Origin: Vreelandella aquamarina
GTDB lineage: Bacteria > Pseudomonadota > Gammaproteobacteria > Pseudomonadales > Halomonadaceae
Length of the DNA stretch: 64,000 nucleotides
Reading direction: 5' to 3'
Assembly (NCBI RefSeq): GCF_020075495.1
Contig: NZ_JABYQT010000002.1
Coordinates: 1 to 64,000, forward strand
This document shows positions 45,066 through 55,423 of the stretch, piece by piece (the first letter of the stretch is position 1; each line of letters opens with the position of its first letter). The notes beneath the pieces are model-generated. The model did no database searches and was not told the origin of the DNA. It saw nothing but the letters and a program-made list of their open reading frames with translations. Both the position numbers and the translations under genes were made by a program.

Positions 45066-46403
45066 TCAGCCTTGCGCTTGGGCAAGCAGCGTGGCAAGCG
45101 CATCCAGTGTCTGGTCGATATGGGCCTTGGTGTGGTCATGGGCCAGGAAAAAGCGCAGCCGGGCACTTTTTTCAGGCACTGCCGGATGGAGAATGGGCTG
45201 CACGTTGATATGGTACTGCTCGAGCAGGGTGTGCGAGAGATGCGCGGCCAAAGGCGAGCTGCCCACGATGATCGGCACTACGGCGGCACCGATGCTGTGC
45301 CCGGTATCCATGCCATGCGCCTTGGCCCGCTCCAGGAAGTAGCGCGAAATCGCGTGGAGGTTTTCCACCCGCTCGGGTTCCTGCTGCATCAGTTCGAGCA
45401 CCTTGATGGAAGGGGCAGCCACCTGCGCAGGCATGCCCACGCTGTACAAGAAGCCCGGTGCAAAGTAGCGCAGGGTTTCGACCAGCGCCTTGTTGCCGGC
45501 GATATAGCCGCCGCATCCGGAGAGGGTCTTGCTCATGGTGCCCATCCAGATATCGACCTCCGTCGGGTCGATGGCGAAGTGCTCGTGCAGGCCCAGCCCC
45601 GTAGCGCCCATGACCCCGAAGGAGTGCGCTTCATCCACCATCAGCCATACCTGGTGGCGCTTCTTGAGTTCGATGAAGCGCGGCAGATCCGGTATGTCGC
45701 CATCCATGCTGTAGAGCCCTTCGATCACCACAATCACCCGCTCGAACTGGTGACGATGACGGCTCAACAGCGCATCCAGCGCGTCCGGGTCGTTATGGGA
45801 AAACGACATGCGCTTGGCGCCGGAAAGCTGAGCGCCTACCAGGGAGCTGTTGTGGATGTACTCATCGTGCAGCACCAGGTCCTTGGGGCCGAGAAGATAG
45901 CCCAGGGTAGAGACATTGGTGGCGTGGCCACTGACGAACGCCACGGCGTCATCAGCCCGATAGGCGTGGGCAATGGCCTGCTCGAGTTCACGGTGAATGG
46001 GCCGCTCGCCGGAAACCACCCGGCTAGCGGAGACCGACGTGCCGTAGCGGGCGAGCGCGTCGGCGGCGGCCTGAGTCACCCGAGGGTCGCCGGAGTAGCC
46101 CAGGTAGTTGTAGCTTGCAAAGTTGATGCAGGCGGTTCCCTGGATCACGCTGGTAGCGCCGGCGATGCCTTCGTGCACCTTGAAGAAGGGGTCCTTGAGC
46201 CCCAACTGCTCGGCACCCTGGCGCAGCATGGCCAACTGCTGGTAGCCCGGGTGGGCGTCAAACCGCGTAAAGCGCTCGGCCACGGGCGCTGGCCTGGCAT
46301 GGGCAGCACCCGCGCTGTCGTTTCGAGAGGCGGCACGCGGCGCGGTGCGCTTGCGTGCCTGCTCCAGCAGCTGGCGTTTCAGATCAGAGCGATGAGCGGT
46401 CAT
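45066..46403 (-). CDS. Alpha-oxoamine synthase (BioF/KBL/SPT-like), RkpG-type
   Basis: A 445-residue fold-type I PLP enzyme. It has CINFASYNYLGYSGDPRV, the GERPIHRELEQAIA segment, DEAHSFGVMGATG, and the PLP lysine K292 in TMSKTLSGCGG. Members join an acyl thioester to an amino acid with loss of CO2, giving an alpha-amino ketone (as in serine palmitoyltransferase). An N-terminal extension of about 45 basic residues precedes the core. It overlaps the polyketide synthase by 4 bases and so probably offloads its acyl chain. This resembles rhizobial RkpG. Which amino acid is used cannot be told. Confidence 0.88.
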   Translation of the reverse strand: MTAHRSDLKRQLLEQARKRTAPRAASRNDSAGAAHARPAPVAERFTRFDAHPGYQQLAMLRQGAEQLGLKDPFFKVHEGIAGATSVIQGTACINFASYNYLGYSGDPRVTQAAADALARYGTSVSASRVVSGERPIHRELEQAIAHAYRADDAVAFVSGHATNVSTLGYLLGPKDLVLHDEYIHNSSLVGAQLSGAKRMSFSHNDPDALDALLSRHRHQFERVIVVIEGLYSMDGDIPDLPRFIELKKRHQVWLMVDEAHSFGVMGATGLGLHEHFAIDPTEVDIWMGTMSKTLSGCGGYIAGNKALVETLRYFAPGFLYSVGMPAQVAAPSIKVLELMQQEPERVENLHAISRYFLERAKAHGMDTGHSIGAAVVPIIVGSSPLAAHLSHTLLEQYHINVQPILHPAVPEKSARLRFFLAHDHTKAHIDQTLDALATLLAQAQG

Positions 46404-49400
46404 GGTGTCTCGGTGGTCGATGAAGTAGCGGCTGATTCCGTAATGGCGTCCGCGCCGTGGCGCGCGGCCAGCGAGGCTAACGCATCCTGGGGTGCCTCCT
46501 CAACATCGTCGTCATGCTGGTGAAGCTTCTGGATCAGCACGCCCGCCAGCTTGTCCAGCGTCGAGGCCTCACTGAGCACCATGACCGGCACCTGAACGCC
46601 CAGGCGGTTTTCGATCGCGGTCATCAGCTCCACACCCATCAGCGAATCGAAGCCCATGTCGTAGACCGAGCGGTTGACGTCGATCTTCTCCTCTTCGATC
46701 AAGAGGATACTGGCAAGCTCGGCGCGCAGGAGTTCGGTGACCGTCGTGTGCAGTTCCTCCGGCGAAAGATCCGCCAGCAGGGCGCTGATATCGTCGTCGG
46801 CCTCACTGCTGCCGTCATCGTCGCTGGCGCGGGCAATCTCGCAAAAGCGCGGTGCCTCGGCGGTGGGCAAGAAGCGGGCAAGCGCGCCCCACTCAAGCTC
46901 CAGCACACCCAGGCTCGGGCCGGGGGTTACCAGCATCTGTTCGAGTACCTTGAGCGCGTCGTCCGAGCGTAGCGCCGAACCGCCCAGGCGCTCCTGCAGG
47001 GCATCGCGGGTACGGGTGTTGCGGGCCAAGAAGCCTACATCCTCGATGGCACCCCAGCGCACGCAGGTAGCGGCAAGCCCGGTGGCGCGGCGGCTGGCGG
47101 CAAAGGCTTCCAGCCAGTGGTTGGCGGCCACGTAGTTGGCCTGGCCGGGGTTGCCGAACAGCGTGGTGGCCGACGAATACAGGACGAAGAAGTCCAGCTG
47201 ATCGTCCCGCGTCAGGGCATCCAGATGGCGAGCGCCCTCGATCTTGGGAGCCAGCACTTTCTGAATACGTTCGGCGTCCAGGTTGCGAATCAACCCGTCG
47301 TCGATCACCGTGGCGGCGTGCACGATACCGCGCAGCGGGCCAAGCTCGTCTTTCACGCGAGCCAGCACCTCGGCAAGCGCGCGGCGGTCGGTAATATCGC
47401 AGGCGGTAGCGAGTACCTCGACGCCTTGCGCCTGGAATTCCGCCATGGCTGCCTGGGCTTCGTCGCTTGACGGGCCGCTGCGGCTGAGCAGTACCAGCTG
47501 GCGGGCACCTTTGCTCACCAGCCACTGGGCCGTCTTGAGGCCGAAACCACCCAGGCCCCCCGTGACCAGATAGCTTGCGCTGCTGTCCAGGGTCAGGGTT
47601 GCACTGCCCAAGGCTTCGTTTTTCGGCGGGGCAATGGGCTGCTCATAGGTCACTACCACCTTGCCGATCTGGCGCGCCTGCTGCATGTAACGGAAGGCGT
47701 CGATCACCTGGCTGTGGCTGAAGGCGGTGAACGGCAGCGGGCTGAGCGTGCCGTCGTTGAACAGTGCCATCATCTCGCTGAACAGGCGCTGGGTCAGGGC
47801 GGGCTGCACCTTCATCAGCTGGTCGGAGTCGATGCCGAAGTAGCTCAGGTTGTTGCGGAACGGGCGCAGGCCGATATGGGTATTCTCGTAGAAATCCCGC
47901 TTGCCAAGCTCCAGGAAGCGCCCGAACGGGCGCAGGGCGCGCAGGTTCTGGTTGATGGCTTCACCGGCCAGCGAGTTGAGCACGATATCCACGCCTTCGC
48001 CCTGGGTGTCTTCCAGAATCTCTTCGGCAAAGGTGAGCGAGCGGGAGTCATAGAGCCGCTCGATGCCCATCAGGCGCAGGAAATCGCGCTTCTCCTCAGA
48101 GCCCACCGTGGCGTAGATCTCGGCACCCATCCACTTGGCGATCTGCAGGGCAGCAATGCCCACCCCGCCAGCGGCGCCGTGAATCAGCACTTTCTCGCCG
48201 GGTTCCAGGCGCGCCAGGTGTTTGAGCGCGTAGTACACGGTGAAGAAGGTAGTCGGAATGGTGGCGGCGGCGGCGTAGCTGACACCGTCCGGCAGCGGGG
48301 CCACCGCGTGCTGGCTGGCAATCAGGCGGTCGCTGAAGCTGGCCGGGCCGAAACCGACCACGGCCTGGCCGGGCGCAACGTGGGTCACGTTCTCGCCCAC
48401 GGCCACGACTTCACCGGAGAACTCGAGGCCCAGGGTCGGCCCGGCAAAGCCGTTTTCGATGGCTTCATCGGACAGCAGGCCGAGGGTGTACATCACGTCG
48501 CGGAAGTTGAGCCCGGTGGCCTTGACGCGAATTTCCACGTCGTCGGCTTTCAGCTCGGCAAGCTCGCGCGGGCGCCACTGCAGCTGGCGCAGCTGGCCGG
48601 GCAGGGCAAAGCCGAGCGTCATCGCCTGGCGTGCCGGGGCCTTGTCCGCCTGAACCGGCGCCGGGGCGGGAAGCGTGCGCAGGCGCGTGGCGTAGCGTTC
48701 GCCGGTCGCGGTAATCACGACTTCGTTTTCGCGATCCGCGACGCTCAGCGAATCTGCCCAGGCGGTGAGCGCGGCGTCGCTGACGTCATCAGGGATATCC
48801 AGCAGGCTGGCCGTATGGCCGACGGCCTCGTTGGCAAGCGAGCGGCCAAAGCCCCAGAAAGCGGCGTCGTCGAACACCGGCGACGGTGTCGCGCCGGTTT
48901 GCCATACCGGGCTGACTCCTTGAGTGGTGAGCCAGAGCGTGGCGGCAGCCAGCCCCTTGGCTTCAAGCGCCAGGCTCCACTGCTGGGCGCGGTGGCAGCG
49001 CAATGTCTGGGCATCGGTACTGGCACCATTCAGGCCGCGCAGGTCGATCACGTTCAGGGCGCGGGCGGCATCGCCAAGCTCGGCCAGGGCCTTGTCCAGA
49101 AGCGCTGCCGGTGCCTGTTCGCCCTGTTCGATGACCACCTTTGCCTGGCGCTGAATAAGCGCATCGGCCAGGCGCTGGGCCAGCGGGTCGGTAGCCGCGT
49201 CTGCCACGATCAGCTGATGCGGCGCCGGGGCATGCTCGGCAGCGCCCGCGGCCGCAGGCATCTGGGCGTGCAGCAGGTAGGCACCGGCCATGCCTTCTTC
49301 GAGCTCGATGGGAGCCGACACCATCAGGCCCTGAGCACTCAGCCACTCGCTTAAAGTGGCGGGCTCCAGGGCGGTCTGGTCGATGCCGGGAGTGGCCAGC

Positions 49401-52400
49401 ACGTCATCCAGCCAGCGGCTGGGAGCAATGGCCACCACCATGACCTGCGCACCAGGGGCGAGCTGGCCGGGCAGGGCCTCGATCAATTGGCGCGTATGAG
49501 CCGGCTGGGTAACGTCCGCACTCACGAACGCCAGCTGGGCTTTTTCAGCGCTCGCCAAGGTGTCGTGCGTGCCATCCAGCGGCTGCACATCGATCAGCGG
49601 GAAGCGTTCCTGAAGCTGTTCGGCCTGATGCCGGGCGCTGTCGTGGGTGGTCAGCGCCCGGTAGTGGTAAGGCGCCCGATAGTGATAAGGCGCCGTCGGG
49701 GCGGTGTTCTCCAGCATTTCGAGCAGGCGCTGGCCCAGCGCCGGCGCGCAGGGGCCGGCCTCGAGCAGCGAAAGGTGCTCGCCGCTTGCAAGCTCGTCAA
49801 GAGCGGTGCGCATCAGCTCGCCCAGCTCATCTGCCAGCAGCTGCCAGCCGCTTTCCCCGACCAGCACGCGGTTAAGGCGCGCCAGGTGCTCTGCAGAAAT
49901 GCCCAGGTCCTCGAGCGGCGTGGTGCCGCTTTGCAGCGCCTGGCGGTGCAGGCCCAGGCGGCCAACCAGGTGAACCGGGGCAAAGTAGTCAGGGTACTCC
50001 TGCACCAGCAACTGCCAGATGGTTTCCGGCGCCAGCTGCTCGTCGCTGCCATCAACCGCCAGGCCCTGCTGGCTGAACGCTTCGCTCAGGCTGTCCAGCA
50101 GCGGGGCGACTTCCTGGGCATAGCGCTGGCCGGTGTGAGCCGCGTAGCGCTCGCCAAGCCCCGCCAGGCGCGTCAGCGACTCGGCAGGCAGCGTGATGGC
50201 AGCAGCGGTCAGCGGCGCCGGGGTAAGCTCGACATCCAGGTAGCTGAACGGCTGGTGGTGAGCGCGGTTCAGGCGAATCGCCTTGAAGCGGGTCTGGCTG
50301 AGCACGGCCACTGCACGCCCTTCGGCGTCGAACAGCTCGAAATCCGCAGTGAAGGAGTGCGGCGCCCGCTTGCCCATGACCGCACGGGCCATCACCGGCG
50401 CGCCGGCCTGGGTGTTCACCTGGATGCGGCCCACGCGCACGGGCACGAACGCCAGTTGGGCGGCGAACTCGCTGTGTCGGGCCAGCAGCGGAATGAACAT
50501 CTGGAAGGCACTGTCCAGAATGCCGGGGTGCACGTGCAGCGAGGAGAGCTGGGCCTCGACATCGCTTGAGAGTTCGATCTCGCCGATGACGGCGTCTTCC
50601 TCGATCCAGCCGCGGCGGATCGCCTGGAAGGCCGGGCCATAGTGCAGGCCGATCCGCTCGGCCATCGCGAGATGGTCGTCTAGCGTGTAGTCCGGCGCCC
50701 GGTCGGGGCGTCGTGGCGCCTGGCGTTCGAGCAAGAAGCCGCGGCTTTCGCGCATGGTGCGGGCCACGGCATTCAACTGCCACTCGTGGCCGTTGGCGGG
50801 CTCGCGGGAGTGGATGGCCATGCGCCCGTCATTCGGGTCAAGCGACAGGCGCATGGTGCGGCCGTTGGGGCCATCCAGCAGCAGCGGCGCACGAATTTCC
50901 AGCTCTTCGACATCCAGTAGCGGGGTGTCGTGCTGGGCCAGCGCGGCGGCCAGGGTAAGTTCGACGAACCCGGCGCCGGGGAAGACCGCGCCTTCGCCCA
51001 CCACGTGGTCGGCCAGCCAGGGCTCGCGCTTGGTATCCAGCTGGCTTTCCCAGGTGTTTTCCTGCTGGGCAAGCGGATAGCCCAGCAGCGGGTGCTGGTA
51101 GTAGCGCGACAGCAACCCTTGGCTGTCCTGAGTACTGTTGACCCAGTGGCGAGTGTGCTGCCAGGCGTAGCGCGGCAACTGCACGTGCTGGCCTTCCACC
51201 GGGAAGAGATGCGCCACATCCAGCGGAAGCCCGCTCAGCAGCAGCTGACTGATGCTGCTGTTCAGGTATTCAAGGCCCGGCTTGTGGCGCTCGAGCGTAC
51301 CGATGACCAGCCCCGTGCGCTCCTGCTGGCGCAGCGACTCGTTGAGGTAGCGGCGCAGAATCGGGTGCGCACCCACCTCGATAAACACGTTGTAACCCTG
51401 TTCGATCAGCGCCGTGGCGGCGTGGTCGAACAGTACCGGCTCGCGGATGTTCTTCCACCAGTAGGTGGCGCCCAGCTCGCTGCCCTGGCTGATCTGGCCG
51501 GTAACCGTCGAGTAGTAGGGGAGTACTGTCGGGCGGGGCGAAATGCTGGCCAGCGCGTCGATCACCCCGGCCTGGATGCTGTCCATGGCCGGGCTGTGGA
51601 AGGCGTAATCCAGCGGCAGGCGTTTGGCGAAAACGCCCTGGTCGCTCAACTGCGCTTCAAGCGCGCTCAGCTGTTCGCGCTCGCCGGCCAGGGTGATGCC
51701 TTTGGGGCTGTTGACCCCCGCCAGGCACACCTTGTCGAATTCGGGCCGGGCAAGCCAGGGTTCGATCTCCTCGGCGCTCATGGCCACGGCGGACATTTCA
51801 CCCAGCCCGCGGGTCTTGCCCTGGTAGTGGCTGCGGTAGTAGATCACCTTCACCGCGTCTTCAAGGCTCAGGCTGCCTGCGGCCCAGGCGGCGGCCACTT
51901 CACCCACGCTGTGGCCAAATACCGCCGAGGGCGTGATGCCCTGGGCTTTCAGCCACTCGGTGAGGGCTACTTGCAGGGCAAACAGCGCCGGCTGGGCAAT
52001 CTCGGTCAGCTCGAAGCGGTGTTCGCCATTTCTGCCCGCCAGCTCGTCGCGCAGTGAAAAGTCGCCGTACTGCTGGAACAACTGATCGACCCGGTCGATG
52101 GCATCGCTGAATACCGGGGCGGTGTCGAGCAGGTCGCGGCCCATGGTTTCCCACTGGCAGCCGTTGCCGTCATATACGAAGACAGGGCCACGAGCATTGT
52201 CCAGCCGCTCCAGCGTGACGACGCTTGCCGGGTTTTCGCCTTCGGCAAACTGCGCAAGCGCCGTGGCGGCCTCCTGCGGGGTTTCGGCGAAACAGAGCGC
52301 CCCGAAGGCGTGCTGTTCGCGGCGGTGGTAGAGCGTGTGGGCGATGTCGTAGTAGGCGCTATCGCTCTCTTGCAAGAACGCGGCCAGGGCGCGGGCGTTG

Positions 52401-53755
52401 GCGGCCAGTGCCTCCTGGCTCCTGGCGCTCAGGCGTACCGGCAGGGCATGGGCGGGTGCCACCGCCGGCGGCGCGCTGTTTTCCGGCGCGCTTTCCAGAA
52501 TGACGTGGGCGTTGGCCCCGCCAAAGCCGAAGGAGTTGATGCCGATGACCAGGCGGCCCTGCTTTTTCAGCGGCTGCGCCTTGGTGACCACGTGCAGGTT
52601 CCACTCATCGAACTTGATGCGCGGGTTCAGCTTGCGGATACCGATGGTGGCGGGCACTTCACGGTGCTGCAGGCTGTACAGCGCCTTGGCAAGCCCGGCC
52701 ACGCCGGAGGCGGTTTCCAGGTGGCCCACGTTACTCTTGATCGAGCCGATGGGAAGCGGCGACTGGCGATACTGGCCCAGCGCCTCGCCGATCGCACGGG
52801 TCTCGATGGGGTCGCCCACCGCGGTGCCCGTGCCGTGGGCTTCCAGGTAGTCGATCTCGTCCGGGGCGATCCCGGCCTGTTCGTAGGCGCGGCGCATCAG
52901 CTCGATCTGGGCGGTGGGGTTTGGAACCGTCAGGCCGGACTTGTGGCCATCGGTATTGACCGCCGAGCCTGCCACCACGGCCAGAATGTGATCGCCATCG
53001 GCCACGGCCTGGTCATAATCCTTGAGCAGGAACAGCCCGGCCCCTTCGGAGCGCACGTAGCCGTTGCCCGCTTCATCGAACACCTGGCAGCGGCCGGTGG
53101 GCGAGAGCATGCTGGCCTTAGAGAAGATGATGAACCCGTAAGGGTGCAGGTGCAGGCTGATGCCGCCCGCCAGGGCCATGTGGGTCTCGCCACTGCGTAT
53201 GGACTGGCAGGCCTGGTGAAACGCCACCATGGAAGACGAGCAGGCGGTATCCAGCGACATGCTGGGGCCGTGCAGGTCGAACACGTAGGAGAGACGGTTC
53301 GAGGCGATGCTCGAGGTGTTGCCTGTGGCGGTCGAGGCATCGATGGCCGCCATGTCATCGGCCATCCGGTAAGAGTAATCAAGGCTTGCCACGCCCAGGA
53401 AGACGCCGCACTGGCTGCCGCGCAGGCTGGCAGGCTGGATGCCCGCGCTCTCCATGGCTTCCCAGGCAAGTTCCAGCAGCATGCGCTGCTGGGGGTCCAT
53501 GTTGGCCGCCTCGCGGGGCGATATGCCGAAGAACTCGGCATCGAAACCGCTGATGTCGCCCAGGCTGCCGGCGGCAAAGGTCACGCTGGTGCCAGGATGA
53601 CGTTTATCCGGGTGCTGGAAAGCGTCATGGCTCCAGCGGTCGGGGGCCACTTGGGTGACTAAATCCTTTTCGGCTTGCAGGTCCTGCCAGAACGTTTCAG
53701 GGGTCGTACCTGGAAAACGATGGGCGGCGCCGATGATGGCAACGCGTTTAGTCAT
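46400..53755 (-). CDS. Iterative-type polyketide/fatty acid synthase, RkpA-like
   Basis: A 2451-residue single-chain type I synthase. Domains in order: KS (1-430; C172 in DTACSSS, His in EAHGTGT and SNVGHLE), AT (about 524-860; S616 in GHSVGEV), DH (about 889-1165; H917 in DHVVGEGAVFP), a methyltransferase-like region without a proper SAM loop (about 1180-1500), a linker/pseudo-KR (1510-1710), ER (about 1725-2035; GAAGGVG near 1860), KR (about 2055-2240; TGGLGGFG, Tyr in QANYVAAN) and ACP (about 2330-2410; S2371 in GFDSLMG). The full reductive set predicts a saturated chain. No thioesterase is present; release likely falls to the coupled oxoamine synthase. A 6-residue duplication (PYHYRA twice) lies near 1358. 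Confidence 0.93.
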   Translation of the reverse strand: MTKRVAIIGAAHRFPGTTPETFWQDLQAEKDLVTQVAPDRWSHDAFQHPDKRHPGTSVTFAAGSLGDISGFDAEFFGISPREAANMDPQQRMLLELAWEAMESAGIQPASLRGSQCGVFLGVASLDYSYRMADDMAAIDASTATGNTSSIASNRLSYVFDLHGPSMSLDTACSSSMVAFHQACQSIRSGETHMALAGGISLHLHPYGFIIFSKASMLSPTGRCQVFDEAGNGYVRSEGAGLFLLKDYDQAVADGDHILAVVAGSAVNTDGHKSGLTVPNPTAQIELMRRAYEQAGIAPDEIDYLEAHGTGTAVGDPIETRAIGEALGQYRQSPLPIGSIKSNVGHLETASGVAGLAKALYSLQHREVPATIGIRKLNPRIKFDEWNLHVVTKAQPLKKQGRLVIGINSFGFGGANAHVILESAPENSAPPAVAPAHALPVRLSARSQEALAANARALAAFLQESDSAYYDIAHTLYHRREQHAFGALCFAETPQEAATALAQFAEGENPASVVTLERLDNARGPVFVYDGNGCQWETMGRDLLDTAPVFSDAIDRVDQLFQQYGDFSLRDELAGRNGEHRFELTEIAQPALFALQVALTEWLKAQGITPSAVFGHSVGEVAAAWAAGSLSLEDAVKVIYYRSHYQGKTRGLGEMSAVAMSAEEIEPWLARPEFDKVCLAGVNSPKGITLAGEREQLSALEAQLSDQGVFAKRLPLDYAFHSPAMDSIQAGVIDALASISPRPTVLPYYSTVTGQISQGSELGATYWWKNIREPVLFDHAATALIEQGYNVFIEVGAHPILRRYLNESLRQQERTGLVIGTLERHKPGLEYLNSSISQLLLSGLPLDVAHLFPVEGQHVQLPRYAWQHTRHWVNSTQDSQGLLSRYYQHPLLGYPLAQQENTWESQLDTKREPWLADHVVGEGAVFPGAGFVELTLAAALAQHDTPLLDVEELEIRAPLLLDGPNGRTMRLSLDPNDGRMAIHSREPANGHEWQLNAVARTMRESRGFLLERQAPRRPDRAPDYTLDDHLAMAERIGLHYGPAFQAIRRGWIEEDAVIGEIELSSDVEAQLSSLHVHPGILDSAFQMFIPLLARHSEFAAQLAFVPVRVGRIQVNTQAGAPVMARAVMGKRAPHSFTADFELFDAEGRAVAVLSQTRFKAIRLNRAHHQPFSYLDVELTPAPLTAAAITLPAESLTRLAGLGERYAAHTGQRYAQEVAPLLDSLSEAFSQQGLAVDGSDEQLAPETIWQLLVQEYPDYFAPVHLVGRLGLHRQALQSGTTPLEDLGISAEHLARLNRVLVGESGWQLLADELGELMRTALDELASGEHLSLLEAGPCAPALGQRLLEMLENTAPTAPYHYRAPYHYRALTTHDSARHQAEQLQERFPLIDVQPLDGTHDTLASAEKAQLAFVSADVTQPAHTRQLIEALPGQLAPGAQVMVVAIAPSRWLDDVLATPGIDQTALEPATLSEWLSAQGLMVSAPIELEEGMAGAYLLHAQMPAAAGAAEHAPAPHQLIVADAATDPLAQRLADALIQRQAKVVIEQGEQAPAALLDKALAELGDAARALNVIDLRGLNGASTDAQTLRCHRAQQWSLALEAKGLAAATLWLTTQGVSPVWQTGATPSPVFDDAAFWGFGRSLANEAVGHTASLLDIPDDVSDAALTAWADSLSVADRENEVVITATGERYATRLRTLPAPAPVQADKAPARQAMTLGFALPGQLRQLQWRPRELAELKADDVEIRVKATGLNFRDVMYTLGLLSDEAIENGFAGPTLGLEFSGEVVAVGENVTHVAPGQAVVGFGPASFSDRLIASQHAVAPLPDGVSYAAAATIPTTFFTVYYALKHLARLEPGEKVLIHGAAGGVGIAALQIAKWMGAEIYATVGSEEKRDFLRLMGIERLYDSRSLTFAEEILEDTQGEGVDIVLNSLAGEAINQNLRALRPFGRFLELGKRDFYENTHIGLRPFRNNLSYFGIDSDQLMKVQPALTQRLFSEMMALFNDGTLSPLPFTAFSHSQVIDAFRYMQQARQIGKVVVTYEQPIAPPKNEALGSATLTLDSSASYLVTGGLGGFGLKTAQWLVSKGARQLVLLSRSGPSSDEAQAAMAEFQAQGVEVLATACDITDRRALAEVLARVKDELGPLRGIVHAATVIDDGLIRNLDAERIQKVLAPKIEGARHLDALTRDDQLDFFVLYSSATTLFGNPGQANYVAANHWLEAFAASRRATGLAATCVRWGAIEDVGFLARNTRTRDALQERLGGSALRSDDALKVLEQMLVTPGPSLGVLELEWGALARFLPTAEAPRFCEIARASDDDGSSEADDDISALLADLSPEELHTTVTELLRAELASILLIEEEKIDVNRSVYDMGFDSLMGVELMTAIENRLGVQVPVMVLSEASTLDKLAGVLIQKLHQHDDDVEEAPQDALASLAARHGADAITESAATSSTTETP

Positions 53756-55422
53756 TCTTGCTCCTGAGGTTCTGGTTCTGCCTTGATCACATCGCTACTT
53801 ATATCGTGTCCAAACGCTTGTTCAAATAGCTGGACGCCCAGCTCGCTGGCGGCCAGGGCACGCTGGCCTGGCTGCCCGGTCGATGGGGCGTCTGGCTCGT
53901 GAGCCGCTGTCGGGCCCTCGGCTTGCCCCTTTACGCGCTGGCGCGAAGATGTTGACCATAACATGTAGGGAGTAGTGCCGGCAGGCGGTGAAAAATACTG
54001 ATACGCTGCGGGCAGTATGGGCACGTGGTCACCGTACCAGCCCAGCACCCCCGGCCGCTTCGCCGCATTCAGGGCGCGCTTGAGGCTGTCGAGCATCCTG
54101 TCGGCCTCGCCCAGGTGGCGCAAGTATACGGCCAAATCGCGCAAGTGGGTGGGCAGCGGCCAGGGAGCCGTAGGCAGCGCTGTTGCCAGGTTTTCCTGAA
54201 CCGGCGCTTCCAGATGCAGTGGCCCGTGGTTTTCCATGGTGATCACGAACACGAAAAGCGGCCTATTATCACCATCCTCGAGCAGGCGTCCAACTTTTCT
54301 TGCAACGGCCATGTCGCCGATGTACTGCCCCTGGCGGTCGCTGCTCTCGAAGCTCTCGATATCGATGAACGTCTCGAAGCCAAGCTGTGGAATCACCTTG
54401 TGGCGCATGTAGAAACTGGCAGGGTAGGGGTGAATGCACACCGTACGGTAGCCAGCGGCCTTGAAGGTGCTGGCAAGGCTTGGCAAGGGGTGGCGCGACA
54501 GCGTGCGGTAGGGGTTGAACTGGCGCGGGCCCCAGGCGCTGGGCGCAAGGCCGGTGAGCACCGCGCATTCGGTACGCACGGTGTTGGCGCCCCAGGCAGG
54601 TACGCTCAGCTCGCCATGCTGCAGGGCTTCTGCGCGCGTGGTGTCGAAGTGGGTCAAAAGGCTATCGGCGATATCCGGATACCAGGGGCGCGGGTCGAAG
54701 AACGACTCGCTCTGCACCAGCACCACGTTGGCCAGCGCTTCATCCGAAGGCTTCTGGCCGCTGGCCGCAAGCTTCTCGGGCAATTGATGAAAAGGCGACT
54801 GCTCCGGCATTGGCGGCGCTGAGCGCATCAGCGCCACGCCATAGGCCCAGAGGCTGGCATACAGCCCCAGCCGGTCCATGTCGTCTACCGGGTTCAGCGT
54901 AATCGGCGCCAGTGCCCGCCAGCCAAGCGCTACCAGTACCGCGCCCAGCAGGGCAAGCACCCCGGCATGCAGCAGGAAGGCCGGCCCGCCCCACTGGCTT
55001 ACCAGCGAAGGCTCCCAGTAGAGGAACCCGCCAATCGCCACTGCCCCGGCAGCAATGGCGGCAATCGCCAAGCCCGTGCCGAAGAAGGGCACGTACAGGC
55101 GCGGGTGCAGAATGGCGTCCCAGAAGTACTCGAAATCGTGGCAGATGAACGGCTCGTTCAGGGTGCTCGATTTGGTGTTGCTGGACTGCACCACCACCAG
55201 TTGCAGCGAAAGCACGAATATCACCGCAAACCAGGGGCGCGTGAGCACCAGCACGAACAGGCCAAACAGCAAAAGCCAGCTACCCAGGTGCACGCTATTG
55301 GCCGCTATCCCGCGCCGCCATAAAGGTTGCGGGCGGGGGCGAAGCAGCGCTTCACAGCCAAGCGTTGCCGCAAGCCCGACCAGCAGCGGCCAGAAAAGCT
55401 GTGTCGCTAACGAGGCGGTCAT
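53752..55422 (-). CDS. Membrane-anchored sulfatase/alkaline phosphatase-fold transferase (LtaS/EptA-like)
   Basis: A 556-residue protein. Four or five N-terminal helices (to about 190) are followed by a periplasmic sulfatase-fold domain with VVLVQSESFFDPRPW, NTVRTECAVLTG (catalytic Thr region), CIHPYPASFYMRHKV and ITMENHGPLHLEAP. This layout is shared by LTA synthases and phosphoethanolamine transferases, which move phospho-groups from phospholipids. The start at 55422 has GGGAGG 8 bases upstream and lies 1 base after the SDR stop. It overlaps the synthase by 4 bases. It may add a phospho-head group to the lipid made by the operon; it resembles the RkpI position in rhizobia. Confidence 0.82.
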   Translation of the reverse strand: MTASLATQLFWPLLVGLAATLGCEALLRPRPQPLWRRGIAANSVHLGSWLLLFGLFVLVLTRPWFAVIFVLSLQLVVVQSSNTKSSTLNEPFICHDFEYFWDAILHPRLYVPFFGTGLAIAAIAAGAVAIGGFLYWEPSLVSQWGGPAFLLHAGVLALLGAVLVALGWRALAPITLNPVDDMDRLGLYASLWAYGVALMRSAPPMPEQSPFHQLPEKLAASGQKPSDEALANVVLVQSESFFDPRPWYPDIADSLLTHFDTTRAEALQHGELSVPAWGANTVRTECAVLTGLAPSAWGPRQFNPYRTLSRHPLPSLASTFKAAGYRTVCIHPYPASFYMRHKVIPQLGFETFIDIESFESSDRQGQYIGDMAVARKVGRLLEDGDNRPLFVFVITMENHGPLHLEAPVQENLATALPTAPWPLPTHLRDLAVYLRHLGEADRMLDSLKRALNAAKRPGVLGWYGDHVPILPAAYQYFSPPAGTTPYMLWSTSSRQRVKGQAEGPTAAHEPDAPSTGQPGQRALAASELGVQLFEQAFGHDISSDVIKAEPEPQEQE

Positions 55423-55423
55423 G

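Noticed and set aside
44889-46523. A 544-codon plus-strand open frame
   Set aside because: It runs antisense across rfaH, the oxoamine synthase and the start of the synthase region; its protein shows no fold-like pattern.
47714-49354. A 546-codon plus-strand open frame, and similar ones at 52310-53662 and 57746-59284
   Set aside because: All are shadows of the synthase and kpsC, whose domain motifs are unambiguous.
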